A DNA stretch of 64,000 nucleotides from Massariosphaeria phaeospora (Eukaryota; Ascomycota; Dothideomycetes; Pleosporales). Shown in pieces: positions 46,788 through 57,229 of the stretch; the stretch's first letter is position 1, and each line of letters begins with the position of its first letter. The position numbers and the translations under genes are program-made. The DNA lies in NCBI GenBank assembly GCA_011032825.1, contig JAADJZ010000029.1:310001-374000 (forward strand). The letters are read 5' to 3'. The notes under the pieces were generated by a model. It saw nothing but the letters and a program-made list of their open reading frames with translations. It had not been told where the DNA came from and did not search any database.

Positions 46788-47460
46788 CTAAGCTACCAGA
46801 GGAGCTATCTCGTGTGACTATGGACGGGGTATGCAGCCGAGTCATGACAAAGAAAACATAAAGGGGTCATTGGGGGAATGTGGGGGAGTAAGGGGACAAA
46901 ACACGCTTTTCTACCTAACGGGTATAGCCTCCATGTTTTCGAACGAAAAACTCGGGGATCCAGGGTCAGCATTCACAATAGAAGAAGTGGAGTGTGGTTC
47001 ATCAAGGTATTTAAGTCGTTTGAAAGGGGGGGGGGGGGGGGCATAAAGGGGTATGCAGATCATGACAAAGAAAACATAAAGGGGTCATTAGGGGAAAGGG
47101 AGGGAAGTAAGGGGGCATGGATGGACGCTTTTCTACCTAACGGGTACAGCCTCCACGTTCTCGAACGAAAAGCTCAGGGATCCAGGCTCAGCATTCACAA
47201 TAGAAGAAGTGCAGTGTGGTTTATCAAGGTATTTTAAGTCTAAGCTAACCGGAGGAGCTATCTCGTGTGAAGGGGGGCCATAAAGGGGTATGCAGGGGAG
47301 TCATAACAAGGAAAACGTAAAAGTGGGTCAGGAAAGGGGGAAAGGGGGAAATAGGGGACATGAATAGACGCGCTCTACCTCACGGATATAGCCTCTACGT
47401 TCTCGAACGAAAAACTCGGTGATCCAGGCTCAGCATTCGCAGCGTACGGCGGCAGTTCCG
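46788..47460. repeat. tandem array of about 225-bp units derived from the LeuRS 3' end
   Basis: Three related segments. Shared landmarks are GAGCTATCTCGTGTGA (about 46803 and 47255), ACAAAGAAAACATAAAGGGG (two copies) and a block matching the last 20 or so codons of LeuRS plus its stop. The third unit merges into the genuine end of the LeuRS gene at 47375 and diverges from the others at about 47441. A G-run at about 47027-47041 separates units one and two. Confidence 0.85.
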
Positions 47461-50400
47461 ACCTCTTCTCGCCCTCGGTACCATCCTCATGAATGACGAC
47501 GCCCTCTTTACCACCCTCAGCCACGGAGACAATCTCAACAGCGACACACTTCTGAACAACATGCTTGATACCCGGGACCATAGCGCGCAGCGTGGCAAGC
47601 TCGTCGAACAGCAGCTCACGGTTCAGAACGACGTCGGGCTCTTCTCCGTTGTCGAGACGGCGCTTGAGGCCGTTGATGAAGGGCATTGCTTTCTTGGACT
47701 CGGACTTGTCGATGGACTTGGAGATGGCTTTGATGTCGATGTTCGGGTGTGCGTCGCGGACGAGCTGGATGTAGCGTTTCTGCCAGGCGGGCCACTCTTG
47801 AGCGGCGAAGATGGTGATTTTCTTTTCCTTCTTGGGATCGAACAGGGCTTGCTTGCCTTTGGCGAGCTTTTTGATCTGGGCGCCTTCTGCGGATGTGATG
47901 TTGGAGGACGTCGTCCGCACGTACTCTCGAGCTGCGGTCAGAGACGGGATTGCTGTAGGAACTTCGGGATAGAGGGCGTTTTGGATGGTGTCGGGTTTAT
48001 GGAGAACTTCGCTCCAGATGTAATCGGTCCAATGAGGCGCGATGGGTGTGAGGATGAGGGCCTGAAGTTCGATATAGCGTCGTGAGAGATCCTCGTGCAT
48101 GCCTAGGCCGGCTGCTTTGGTTACCTCTCGATAGAAATCTCGGGCGGCCGTGAAGTCCCAGAAGACTGATTTCAGGGCGGATTTGTAAGCTGTCGCTGCG
48201 TAATGCTTCCTGCTCTCGGCGACAATGGTGTTCATCTCGTTGTCGAACATTTCATCCCAGAGGAATCTCGGACTTCCAGACTTGCGCTGGATGGTGTCGG
48301 TGTTCTTTATGCGCTCGTTGTCCCGGACATGTTCGTACTTAGCTCCATCGTCGACCAGAACTGGGTCACCAATCATTTCTTCACACCACTTGCGCAGCTC
48401 GAACAGCTTCAGAATGCTACTGTTGGCGACTGTTTCTTCGAAGTTGGCGTCTGAGATGTCGTCACCTGCATCCGCAAGGGCAATGCGGGTGGCATCTGCA
48501 CCGAACTTCTCGATCGCTTGATGAACTGTGAGGAAATTGCCCGTGCTCTTGCTCATCTTCTCTCCATTCAACATCAAGTGACCATTGACGCGGAAGCTGC
48601 GTGGCCATAGCGACTTGTCGAACATGGCTGTATGAATGTAAAGGTTGAACGTCAGGTGATTCTGGATGAGGTCCTTGCCACTGGTCCGTAAGTCAAGTGG
48701 GTACCAATAGTCGAAGTGTCGGCGGAGAGTCGTTATGCTCTTTTCTGGGATGTCTGACTTGGGGATGTCCTGCCTAGTACGCCGCGCGAAGACGTAGTCC
48801 CATACTTCGTCGTTAAACTGCTCTGGCTTGATCCCTAACGGTCCAACCTCTTTGCCGAAACGATCGCGGTGCAAAAGGTGGGCGAACGAGTAGTAAGCTT
48901 GATAGATGGTGGAATCGCTGAGACTCTCGACCATGACCGCCGGATCCCATGGTACTTTCGTTCCAAGACCATAGCTGCGAGACAGGGCCCAGTTGCCTAG
49001 CCAGTTAAGAACCGCTACGAAGGCACGCTTGGCTTCCGGATAGTAGAGATTCATGGCGTGGATGTGCTCCAAGACCTTGTTAGCCCACTCACCATCTCCA
49101 CCGTTTTCTGTAGTTCCGTAGTTCATGAACCATTGGTCTAGGAGTGCTACAACGCAGTCATCTCCAGAGCGACTCATGACTTTCCCGTCTGGCTCAGCAT
49201 AGTTGAAGGCGTCACCCGAATCGATCAGCTTCTTGCGGACGAGGTTCTTGGCGTCTTCTACTCGTTGGCCCTTGAATTCACCGTATACCATCGTGCCTTT
49301 GTAGAAACCTTCTTTGTAAGCCTTCTCTTTTGCTTCTTCGAGCTTCTTGGTATCCTTTGGAGACTGAATCTTGAGATCTTCGACCAACTTTTTAGCCGTA
49401 AGATTGCCGTAGCTTGGGGTGTCGATGATGGGCAGCATCTCTAACTCGACCCATTCCTTCTTGATGCCGTAGTACTCAGCTTTCTTTGCGAGATCAATGA
49501 TAGTAGCGTAATCATCCGGTGAATCTGAGGGGACACAGGTAACAACAGCAGTACCCTTTGTATCTTTGACGGTCTCCATGGGTAGAATGCGGACGCCGTT
49601 CGTGTGAATTGAGAGTGGTGCATCAACGACTGTGCCGATTACATCCTTGCCGCTGAAACATGCCACTTGAGGGTGTTCTCCCCACGTAGGAAAGATGCCG
49701 GGTTGGTAAGACATGTTCCGCGCTGCACGAGGTGAGCAAACGAAGTATTCTGTTTCCGAGATCTTAAAGAGGCCATATTCGATATTAGGTCCAACGAAGC
49801 AGCAGGTTTGTCCGTACATAGTTTCGGGTCGGAGAGTGGCGGGAATGAAGTAAACGTTAGCACCATCGGGAAGCTTGCCATCGAGGATCTTTTGCGCCGG
49901 CTCAGCCCATTCTTTGACTTTGAGCTTTAGAGCCGTGTATTCTTGAACAGCGACGCCCTCTCCAGATTGCCTGTCATGGTCGAGACACGCCTGGCCGTCC
50001 TTGGGGGAGTAGACGGTGTACCGCTTCGCAAAGATGATCTTGCCCAAGTCTTTAAGCTTTCGCATTTGCCATTCGACGAAAGAATTGTAGTATGGGTTTG
50101 CGTCTGTGGTCACGAACTGGCGTCTCCAATCGATACGAGCTCCGAGGCCGGTCAGGTCGCGCACAGCGAGTGGCGGGAAGTACTCTATCCAATGGTAAGG
50201 ATCGGCGAACTTGTGGATTTCCTCTACCGGGATTCCTTGCGACAGGAGGATCTGAAACTGGTACTTTGTCTTGACGGCCTTCGCTGCTGCTTTGCCTTTC
50301 TTGGCGGAGAATTTGGAGAGGTCGGTTTTGGTTTCTGCTTGCGTGGGAGCTGGAGGTGTGGCGCCGTCGGTGGGTCCTTCCTCAATGATATCGTCCACGG

Positions 50401-50878
50401 GGCAACGCTCGAAGTTCTTGCCAAATTGTTCGACTTCCCGGACCAGTTTGTCTGCGCAGGCCTTGATCGGCATACCCGTCACGTGGTAACCGAGCGGGAA
50501 AAGCGTTTTTTTGCCCAACATTCTCTGGAAGCCCGCAGTAAATTCGACCTTGGACGCTGTGAAGCCATGCCCGGCGTGGAGGGTGCCGTTCATGTAGGGG
50601 TAAGCAAAGGTGCCCATCCATTTGGGAAATTGTTGGTGAAGTTGGTCTGGAGTGGTGGATTGGAAGTCTATATCGTCGATGGACGGCGCGTCAGGTTCAA
50701 AAACTCGCGCTTCTGCCCATCGTGTTTGGTAGGTCTTTTCGGTGTGGATAAGTGTATCGCGCTTTTCGGTATTTTCAAGTTTGAGCGTCTTGGCAGAGCT
50801 ATGTTCTGGGTCGAGGACGCTGAGAGTCGGTTTCGCAGCGCTACTGCCGGTGGCGGTTGTGGCAAGAGCGTCTGTCAT
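47375..50878 (-). CDS. leucyl-tRNA synthetase, cytosolic
   Basis: Charges tRNA-Leu with leucine. Single exon of 1167 residues, normal for the eukaryotic/archaeal-type cytosolic enzyme. The class Ia motif is PYMNGTLHAGHGFT (HAGH at 101-104, in place of HIGH). The connective-peptide editing domain follows, with LRPETMYGQTC and VTCVPSDSPDDYA. KMSKS appears exactly in GEKMSKSTGNFLT at about residue 773. The anticodon-binding and C-terminal region ends FSFENVEAISVR. An intronless gene of this size stands out among the multi-exon genes here. The 3' end is repeated in tandem downstream. The promoter region is short and contains a 26-bp repeat. Confidence 0.97.
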   Translation of the reverse strand: MTDALATTATGSSAAKPTLSVLDPEHSSAKTLKLENTEKRDTLIHTEKTYQTRWAEARVFEPDAPSIDDIDFQSTTPDQLHQQFPKWMGTFAYPYMNGTLHAGHGFTASKVEFTAGFQRMLGKKTLFPLGYHVTGMPIKACADKLVREVEQFGKNFERCPVDDIIEEGPTDGATPPAPTQAETKTDLSKFSAKKGKAAAKAVKTKYQFQILLSQGIPVEEIHKFADPYHWIEYFPPLAVRDLTGLGARIDWRRQFVTTDANPYYNSFVEWQMRKLKDLGKIIFAKRYTVYSPKDGQACLDHDRQSGEGVAVQEYTALKLKVKEWAEPAQKILDGKLPDGANVYFIPATLRPETMYGQTCCFVGPNIEYGLFKISETEYFVCSPRAARNMSYQPGIFPTWGEHPQVACFSGKDVIGTVVDAPLSIHTNGVRILPMETVKDTKGTAVVTCVPSDSPDDYATIIDLAKKAEYYGIKKEWVELEMLPIIDTPSYGNLTAKKLVEDLKIQSPKDTKKLEEAKEKAYKEGFYKGTMVYGEFKGQRVEDAKNLVRKKLIDSGDAFNYAEPDGKVMSRSGDDCVVALLDQWFMNYGTTENGGDGEWANKVLEHIHAMNLYYPEAKRAFVAVLNWLGNWALSRSYGLGTKVPWDPAVMVESLSDSTIYQAYYSFAHLLHRDRFGKEVGPLGIKPEQFNDEVWDYVFARRTRQDIPKSDIPEKSITTLRRHFDYWYPLDLRTSGKDLIQNHLTFNLYIHTAMFDKSLWPRSFRVNGHLMLNGEKMSKSTGNFLTVHQAIEKFGADATRIALADAGDDISDANFEETVANSSILKLFELRKWCEEMIGDPVLVDDGAKYEHVRDNERIKNTDTIQRKSGSPRFLWDEMFDNEMNTIVAESRKHYAATAYKSALKSVFWDFTAARDFYREVTKAAGLGMHEDLSRRYIELQALILTPIAPHWTDYIWSEVLHKPDTIQNALYPEVPTAIPSLTAAREYVRTTSSNITSAEGAQIKKLAKGKQALFDPKKEKKITIFAAQEWPAWQKRYIQLVRDAHPNIDIKAISKSIDKSESKKAMPFINGLKRRLDNGEEPDVVLNRELLFDELATLRAMVPGIKHVVQKCVAVEIVSVAEGGKEGVVIHEDGTEGEKRSELPPYAANAEPGSPSFSFENVEAISVR

Positions 50879-51081
50879 TATGACGGGTGTGGTGAGTCGC
50901 GAGAGATGGGAAGGTGGAGGATGGTGGGTAGAGGGTGCCGTGTGTTTGAATTAACCGTTGAGTCGATGCCAAGCGTGGAAGTGTTTGCCGAGGTGGGTCC
51001 GGGCGCGAGCCGGGGGCCGGGGTGGGTCTGTATTCGAACGTCAGTCAAGAAACTCTGCAAGTCTGCACCGCCAATTCCAAT

Positions 51082-51172
51082 TCCACATCCACGCCGGCAT
51101 TGCAGACTCCACATCCACGCCAGCATTGCGAAATCCACATCCACGCCAATACCGCGAGCTCCACGTCCACCC
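51082..51172 (+). repeat. 26-bp minisatellite, about 3.5 copies
   Basis: Units start TCCACATCCACGCC at 51082, 51108 and 51134, with a fourth diverged unit at 51160. The array ends about 25 bp before the Met at 51197, between divergent genes, so it lies in promoter or leader sequence. Confidence 0.9.
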
Positions 51173-51196
51173 CCGTCGCGCGCCCCAACAGCCACG

Positions 51197-51637
51197 ATGC
51201 TGCAGCTCATACGACGAGTGCTCGGCCGGTCCACATCGCAGCTGCCGCCCTTCGACTTCGCCCGCAACCGCTACCGCGCAAAGAAGCACTGGCCGCCCAA
51301 TCTGCGCCATCTGACGGAGAAGCAGCAGTTCCGGTTCGAGCGCAAGTACAAACGGCGGCTGCTGCTGGCCTCGATCAAGCCCGAGTGGAACAAATGGACC
51401 AAGATCGTGCAGTGGAGTCTGATTGGCTTCGTGCTGGTGTGGGGCGTCTTCTTCCACGAGTTCGCCACGGACCCCATGAACCCGCGGCCGGGCGAGGAGC
51501 CGTTCAAGGAGTTTCGGGCATGGATGTGGAATGGGGTGAGGGGGTTCTGGACACATACCGCGACTAGTAGTAGTCGACCAGGCCCGACTCTTGCGAGTCG
51601 TCCTGGTCCCCGTCGAAGTAGCGACCCTGTCGATTGA
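51197..51637 (+). CDS. hypothetical small membrane protein
   Basis: Starting at MLQLIRRVLGRS, 146 residues. The N-terminus is basic with a possible mitochondrial targeting character. A helical basic stretch (TEKQQFRFERKYKRRL) precedes one hydrophobic helix at about residues 73-92 (IVQWSLIGFVLVWGVFFHEF). Then comes FATDPMNPRPGEEPFKEFRAW. The last 30 codons are Arg/Ser/Pro-rich and overlap, antisense, the last exon of the minus-strand gene at 51564-53117, so the true C-terminus may differ. I recall no named family. It is divergent from LeuRS. Confidence 0.6.
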   Translation: MLQLIRRVLGRSTSQLPPFDFARNRYRAKKHWPPNLRHLTEKQQFRFERKYKRRLLLASIKPEWNKWTKIVQWSLIGFVLVWGVFFHEFATDPMNPRPGEEPFKEFRAWMWNGVRGFWTHTATSSSRPGPTLASRPGPRRSSDPVD

Positions 51638-53117
51638 TGGATGGTTAGCTTTAGCTGGATTGTGCTTTGTAGTGGTGTCTCTACCCTTGGAGGCTGCTGT
51701 GGTATACTGTCAGCTAAGTTTCAATGCATTGTTCAAGAAAGCCTACCGGGATCCTGCGGTATTCAGTGGCCCCGACGGGCCGGTCCCACCTGGTTCCACC
51801 CAGGTCGTAGGAATCCGACCCGTCCTGTTGGATGTGGAAACGCTCCCACGTCACCCATCCCCTCCAGCTAGTAAACAGTGAGCATACAAATGAACACAGG
51901 AGCGGAGTTTGGTATCTTCCGGCATCACGAGGCTATAGACTTACAAGTCGAGGTACTGGGCCCTTGCCGTCATGTGCCAGTCAGCGGGATCGTGCCACCC
52001 TTGAGTGACGACGATCCGCACGTCGCTAACACATGGCGGCAAGAGCCGCCGGAGAACAGGTCCCGCGTACCTATGGACGCGGGAGCCCACCCCCAGCCGG
52101 CCAATGAAAGCCCTGATGGCCTCTCGCTCCGCCTGGCACAATTGCCGGATGGCGACAGAGTTCTCATCGAACAGTATGTGGCTACAAGAGGTTAGTAAAA
52201 TATCCCGCATACTGCCAGATCAGCTAGAGCACACTGCTAGATAGCAGTAACTGGTTAATAATCAGAGGATCTCGCTATCCCTCCTTGAAATCCTATGTTA
52301 GTGGCTACAATGTGCGCCGAATAGGGCACGTTTTAGCCTAGAGCTTCTTTAGCTGTCCTAGGAAGTTGACAGGGTTGTCAAGAAACAAGCCAGGTACTGT
52401 AATCTAGCTCAAGGGTGGCAGGATAGCCTTGAGTTTGTATCATCCATGGTGTTAGTTACAAAGCGGAGTAGAGCTGACAACTAGCTGCGGAGCAGCCTAG
52501 GGAATCCTCCAGGGTCGGTTATGTCCAGAATTGGCTGTAGAGGAAGAGATGGAACAACAATGTTACAGAGTTTGTAAGACTGGACCCAGAACAAGAGTAA
52601 GAGCAGTGGAATGAAGACGAAAGACAGCGACTGAAGAGAAATCGGCGATATTCCTACAGTGTGGACTACTGTGCCAGGAAATAACTCTCTCAAGAAGAAA
52701 GAAATGGATCCTAAGCCCAGGGTACGCAAGATGGAATCCTAGGGAGTGGTCCTGGCTCAATTGGTTCCTGGGATGACTGGGTCCAAGGTCCATGGTAAAC
52801 GGCAAATGCTAGAAGGATTTGACGGCGACATGTCAGCTTCGACCGAGTCTCAACGACTCGACCACACAGCCGTGCTGCACCAGAGTACAGCGGCCTAAAG
52901 GTTAGTACCGGTAACCACCCCATAGTACATCGACCCAGCCAGTTGTCTAAGCTGTTACTGAAGTCTCCATCTCTTTTCTCATAAGACATGATCCCTCCTC
53001 CAGCTCCAGAGCCAGCTCTCAATCATGAGAAAAGCAACGCTGGATAACAAAACAACAAAAGAACAAAGTCAATCCTTACCCGCAGTACTGCGGAGACAAG
53101 TCGCCGCTGCCGCTCAT
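51564..53117 (-). CDS. hypothetical multi-exon protein (model incomplete)
   Basis: Splice signals define three joined exons at the 3' end: 52181-51945, 51867-51747 and 51626-51564. Phases agree, and the last intron (120 bp) has a GCTAACC branch site. Together they encode about 140 residues: a basic helical part (REAIRAFIGRLGVG), a Trp/His-rich part (TQGWHDPADWH, FWRGWVTWERFH) and an acidic tail ending GLVDYY. Upstream, a start at 53117 (MSGSGDLSPQYCG) with a GTAAGG donor at 53079 is a candidate first exon. A leader intron of about 170 bp ending at 53173 also fits. I could not connect 53080 to 52182, where the sequence is stop-rich. No family recognised. Confidence 0.45.
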
Positions 53118-54587
53118 GTTGCTGCTGGTGCTGCTGCTGTTGGCGGTGGTGGTAGTAGTAGTAGTAGTAGCCTAAAAACAAGTTAGCCACCACAACAACA
53201 CCAAAATCACGACCACAACACGCGCCACCCCAAACCCCGCTATCCACCCCAATCCACTCGAACCCGAGCAGAGCAGAGACGCATAAACAGGCAGGATAGG
53301 CGGCACGTAGCAGGCGCAGACGCGCAGTCGAACCAGGGATACTTACGGCGAGAGGTCGTGTGCGGTCAAAGAAGAGAAGAAAGTCTCGAGCGCCAGCAGC
53401 TCATGAAATCTGTGCAGCAGCGCTCGGGCCCTCCGACAACGGTACGTCACGTCACGAAAATCACAACAACACGACTTCACACGTGCAAAAGAGGGGGTGA
53501 AGAAAAGCTGTTAAGCGAGGCGACTGCGCCGCGCGCATTGGCTACTGCTATGCTACTTGGGTCTGTCTGAAATTGGTAGGAGATTGCACTGTAGTTTAGG
53601 ACGGGCTTGAGTGTGCGGGGAGTTGGGCGGAGGGTTGCGAGTGAAAGCAACTTCGGCTCTCGCGGCTCACTGGACTGACGCCCGCTTCACCGTGACTTGA
53701 GCACCTAGTTGGTCACTGCGGCGCAGGGCAAAGTCTGCAGAGATTGACTCCAGAGAGTAAGGGGACGCGCTGCAGAGTTTGACAGAACGGTGCAGAGAGG
53801 CTGGCCTTGGGTAGCAGGTAGTGGCACGGCCATGCAGTAGCAGCGAGCTTTGCCCTTGGGTCAAGCTTCACTTGAGGGAGCATGCGCAGCATTGCAAAGA
53901 TCTACCCGAGGGAGCAGAGACTTCTTGAGCCATGGATAGCGCGTGGGAGGAAGAAGCAGGCACCGACATATAGCACCGACAAGGCTGCCCTCTGGCGAGC
54001 GTCATTCACATGCCAACCGATGTCACTTGCAAAGCAGACAACCACTTAAGTTAAAGTCATAAACGTCTTGATTCCATATTGATAATGTTTACTCTCCCGC
54101 ATCTACACATGTCGACACAGAGACGCGCGCATTCGAAAACTGACACACAGAGACTGGAGTAACAATCAAAACAACAGACGAGCCAACATTGCCACCAGCA
54201 CCACCGATTTTCCCCCGATCCCCCCGTTGCACACTAGTCAGTCAACCATCGTAATATACAAGAAATTATATGTAACCCAATCGATTGGGTTCCCGGAGCA
54301 ACAGCGAGTAAGCAGATATCAGGAAGAGGATATGGATATGGAGATGATATGCGCAAAGATGCCCCAACCTGAGGAGACAAGGAAAGGTTGAAAGCAAGAT
54401 TTCCTCCCCGAATAGAGACATAGAGAAGCCATTGCGTGTAGGAAACGCGCGTTCGCCTAAACCAAGATCCTAATAAGCTCCGGATGAAGAATGGACAAGC
54501 TTCCAAGGTATGTGGAACGGAAGAAAGAACTGTAACGCCGCGCTACACAACATGAGTATGTGAAGATGATGCTGAATAGATGAAGGC
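53118..54587. other. intergenic, with trinucleotide repeats
   Basis: Includes a GGT/AGT repeat at 53145-53170 and CTG-type runs just before it. No further gene is supported. The region ends in the 3' untranslated region of the ptaB-like gene. Confidence 0.45.
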
Positions 54588-57229
54588 TCAGTTTGCCTTT
54601 ACTCTCTTGCCTCCACCTCCGACCTTCGGGCTCTGCTTGACCTTGATGGCGCCATTGACTTCTCCACCATCGTCAGGTTCCATTTTTGCTGTACTTCTCC
54701 GCCGTTTGTTACTGACATTAGGTGAGGTGTTCACGCTCGCGGTGTTCGAACTCTGGCTGTGATGAGCGACCATGGGATGGGATGCGGGTGAAGGGGTATG
54801 GCTTTGTTGCATAAGATGTGGCGACCCGTTCATAGGGGCAGTGGGGAGGAGCGAATGCTGCATGGCAGGAGACATGAATTGATGGTTGGGTGGAAGGCCT
54901 GGTTGGCCGGGTGCGGAAGGAGTCCGGCCTCCTGGAGGTAAGCCTTGCGACGGCTGCTGCATCTGTGATAGCTGGCTCATGTTATGCATTTGGTTTGCAT
55001 TCTGAATTGCTATTGCCGGATTGGAGGCCATGCTGGTAACCCAGTGCTGCATCGCCTCGGCTGGAGTTAGAGGTTCATTCTCTTGGTAATGACTCATAAC
55101 GCTAGTCATATTGTTCATAGTCTCATAGATCTAGGTGTTGTTAATCGAGGTTGTTTAAATCGCAAAGGCCGCACATACCTCGAGATAGGCCTGCAATTCA
55201 GGGGGGATTCCCCACTCAGAAACGTTGGCTTCAGGTAGTCTCGACAACTGCAGGTATGTTTCCTGCTGTTGCTCTTGGAGTAACCGCTGTTGCTGTTGCT
55301 GTTGTTGCCTTTGCTTAGTTTTACTCATACGAGGTGAATTGGTTTGGTTGATTAGAGTCGGTGATTGGGGTTGAAACAGGGGTACTAGAGCTGCGCGCTG
55401 TAAGTACTGTTGATAGCCCTGCATCTCAAACTGCAGCCACTCCATCTTTTCGGAGCCAGCATAGTAAGCTGTCAGTTTGCCGTAACATATGACCTTGAGA
55501 ATCAGTACAAGCAACAAGAGGGTCGGACCAAGCTCACCTGACACTGGTTTCTATATGTATAGATAAACTTTGCCCTGTCGCAGGCAACTTTCGTCTCGCC
55601 TCCCATGCTCTTTTCTTGGGCCCCTTCCAGTGTAATTTGGAGATTTTCGACCTCGGTGTTGAACTGGGTGCAGAAGTATCGGGGCAGCGCAGAATAGATT
55701 ATATCAAATAACTTCGTTTGGTCACCCTCAGATGTACCAAGGATGTGAATGAACGACCCGCTCTCAGTGAAGAACTTCTCCACAAAGACTTGCCAGAAGT
55801 CCAGTCGATTCACCTCGTTCCCTGTACGGGCCTAGACACAATTAGGAATGATGGTGGACATTGGCACACATCGACTTACGTTGAACTTGCCAAGTTGATC
55901 TACGAAATTCATTAATCGCAATGTGCCCTGGCCGCTCGGGGCCGCCATCATATTGGATTTCTGCATCATAGCGATTCGATTCGCTTGAGCCTGATGAGCT
56001 TGAGCCTGCGCTTGAGCCTGGTTGTGTTGCGACTGAGCCATTGCTTGATTTCGTTGTTGTAATTGCTGCTGGTTCTGTTGCTGTTGGCTAGCCTGTTGCT
56101 GTTGCTGGGGTTGTTGTGATTGCTGTTGTGATTGCTGTATGTTCTGGGGTTGAGCCTGCGCCGGGGTTTGTTGGGGCGGCTGTGGACCCGATTGCTGGAG
56201 TTGCTGTGGTGTCGACTGCTGGGGTGCTGGCGAAGCTTGCCCTTGATGACTGCCTATGGCAGACGGAGGTCGCAGAGGCGCTTGTGTAGTTTGACTTGTT
56301 GTAGGTGGACCCTGAGTCCCAGACTGACTGTGGTTGCTCGATTGTGACTGGGCGTGTTGCATGACGATCGCCTGTGCCTGCTGATGTTGCTGTTGAGCCT
56401 GCTGCTGCTGTTGATGTTGTGCCTGCTGCTGCTGTTGATGTTGTGCCTGTTGCTGCTGCTGTTGTGCTTGCTGCTGCTGCTGTTGCTGTTGCTGTTGTGC
56501 CTGCTGTTGCTGCTGCTGCTGTTGCAGATGCTGTTGTTGCATTTGCTGCTGCTGTTGGGCTTGCTGTGATTGCTGAGCTTGAGCCCGAGCTTGAGCCTCC
56601 GCGTGAGCTTGAGCTTGGGCCATGGCCGCCGCGGCCTGGGGATTACTCGTTTGCTGTTGTTGCTGCATAGCTTGTTGTTGTTGTTGTTGTTGCTGCAATT
56701 GCTGTCGCATGTGGGGAGGGAGGTTGACGAACGGGGTCTGACCCATGCCGCCTTGTAGCGCTGCCATCTGCTGTGGATTCATGGTCATGTTGTTGAACCC
56801 CATACCCATACCGTTTTGCTGCTGCTGTTGCGCCAGCATTTGCTGTTGCTGCTGCCGGTGCAGATATACTTGATGGGCGTTTCTCTGCTGTAACATGGCG
56901 GGGTTCACTGGTGGATGGGTCGTTAGCCTATGCCAGATAGACGTGTCTGGGGGTTACTCACTCATACCAGGGTGCTGCTGCTGTTGGAACATGCCGTGCT
57001 GGGGCTGTAGATGCGAGAGTGCATGGGCGTTGGGCACTACGCCTGGCTGCATGCCCGCCATCATCGGCCCTGCCTGGCTGACGGGTCCATTGGGTCCTGA
57101 TACACCGGGATGCATTTGCATGCCCTGCGGCATCGGCTGGCCCGGAGTCGGGCCAGGTTGCGCTATGGGGTGGCCATGGGACAGTCCATGAGGGTGCATG
57201 CCCGGCGCCTGGTTGGCATATGCCATCAT
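54588..57229 (-). CDS. LIM-binding (LDB/SEUSS/PtaB-type) transcriptional co-regulator
   Basis: Fungal PtaB/Mfg1-like factor that partners Flo8/SomA-type regulators in adhesion, hyphal growth and conidiation (family knowledge). Exons are 57229-56962, 56907-55880, 55831-55538, 55493-55179 and 55130-54588, with phases consistent, giving 815 residues. The N-terminus is Met/Pro/Gly/His-rich. Residues of about 105-400 are dominated by polyglutamine, with Ala and His interruptions. The LIM-binding domain starts at about residue 415 (LRLMNFVDQLGKFN) and runs through NEVNRLDFWQVFVEKFF and PRYFCTQFNTEVENLQI, to ICYGKLTAYYAGSEKMEWLQFE, then IYETMNNMTSVMSHYQENE. The tail has a bipartite-like basic patch (KRRR...GGGKRVK). 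The start is one of two consecutive Met codons. Confidence 0.92.
56383..56560 (-). repeat. CAG/CAA repeat tract (polyglutamine)
   Basis: Mixed CAG and CAA codons encode a run of about 60 residues, mostly Gln, in the LIM-binding regulator. Codon mixing should slow slippage compared with pure CAG. Confidence 0.9.

Noticed and set aside
49943..51637. 564-codon open frame on the + strand antisense to LeuRS
   Set aside because: It is the shadow of the conserved LeuRS coding sequence. Only its 3' end from 51197 coincides with a separate plausible gene.
53320..53345. GTTCGA/TCGAACC-like box suggesting a tRNA T-loop
   Set aside because: No cloverleaf, anticodon arm or A-box can be assembled around it. 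Other TCGAACC matches in the window failed in the same way.
56354..56670. Leucine-rich + strand frames
   Set aside because: They are antisense translations of the CAG/CAA tract in the LIM-binding regulator.
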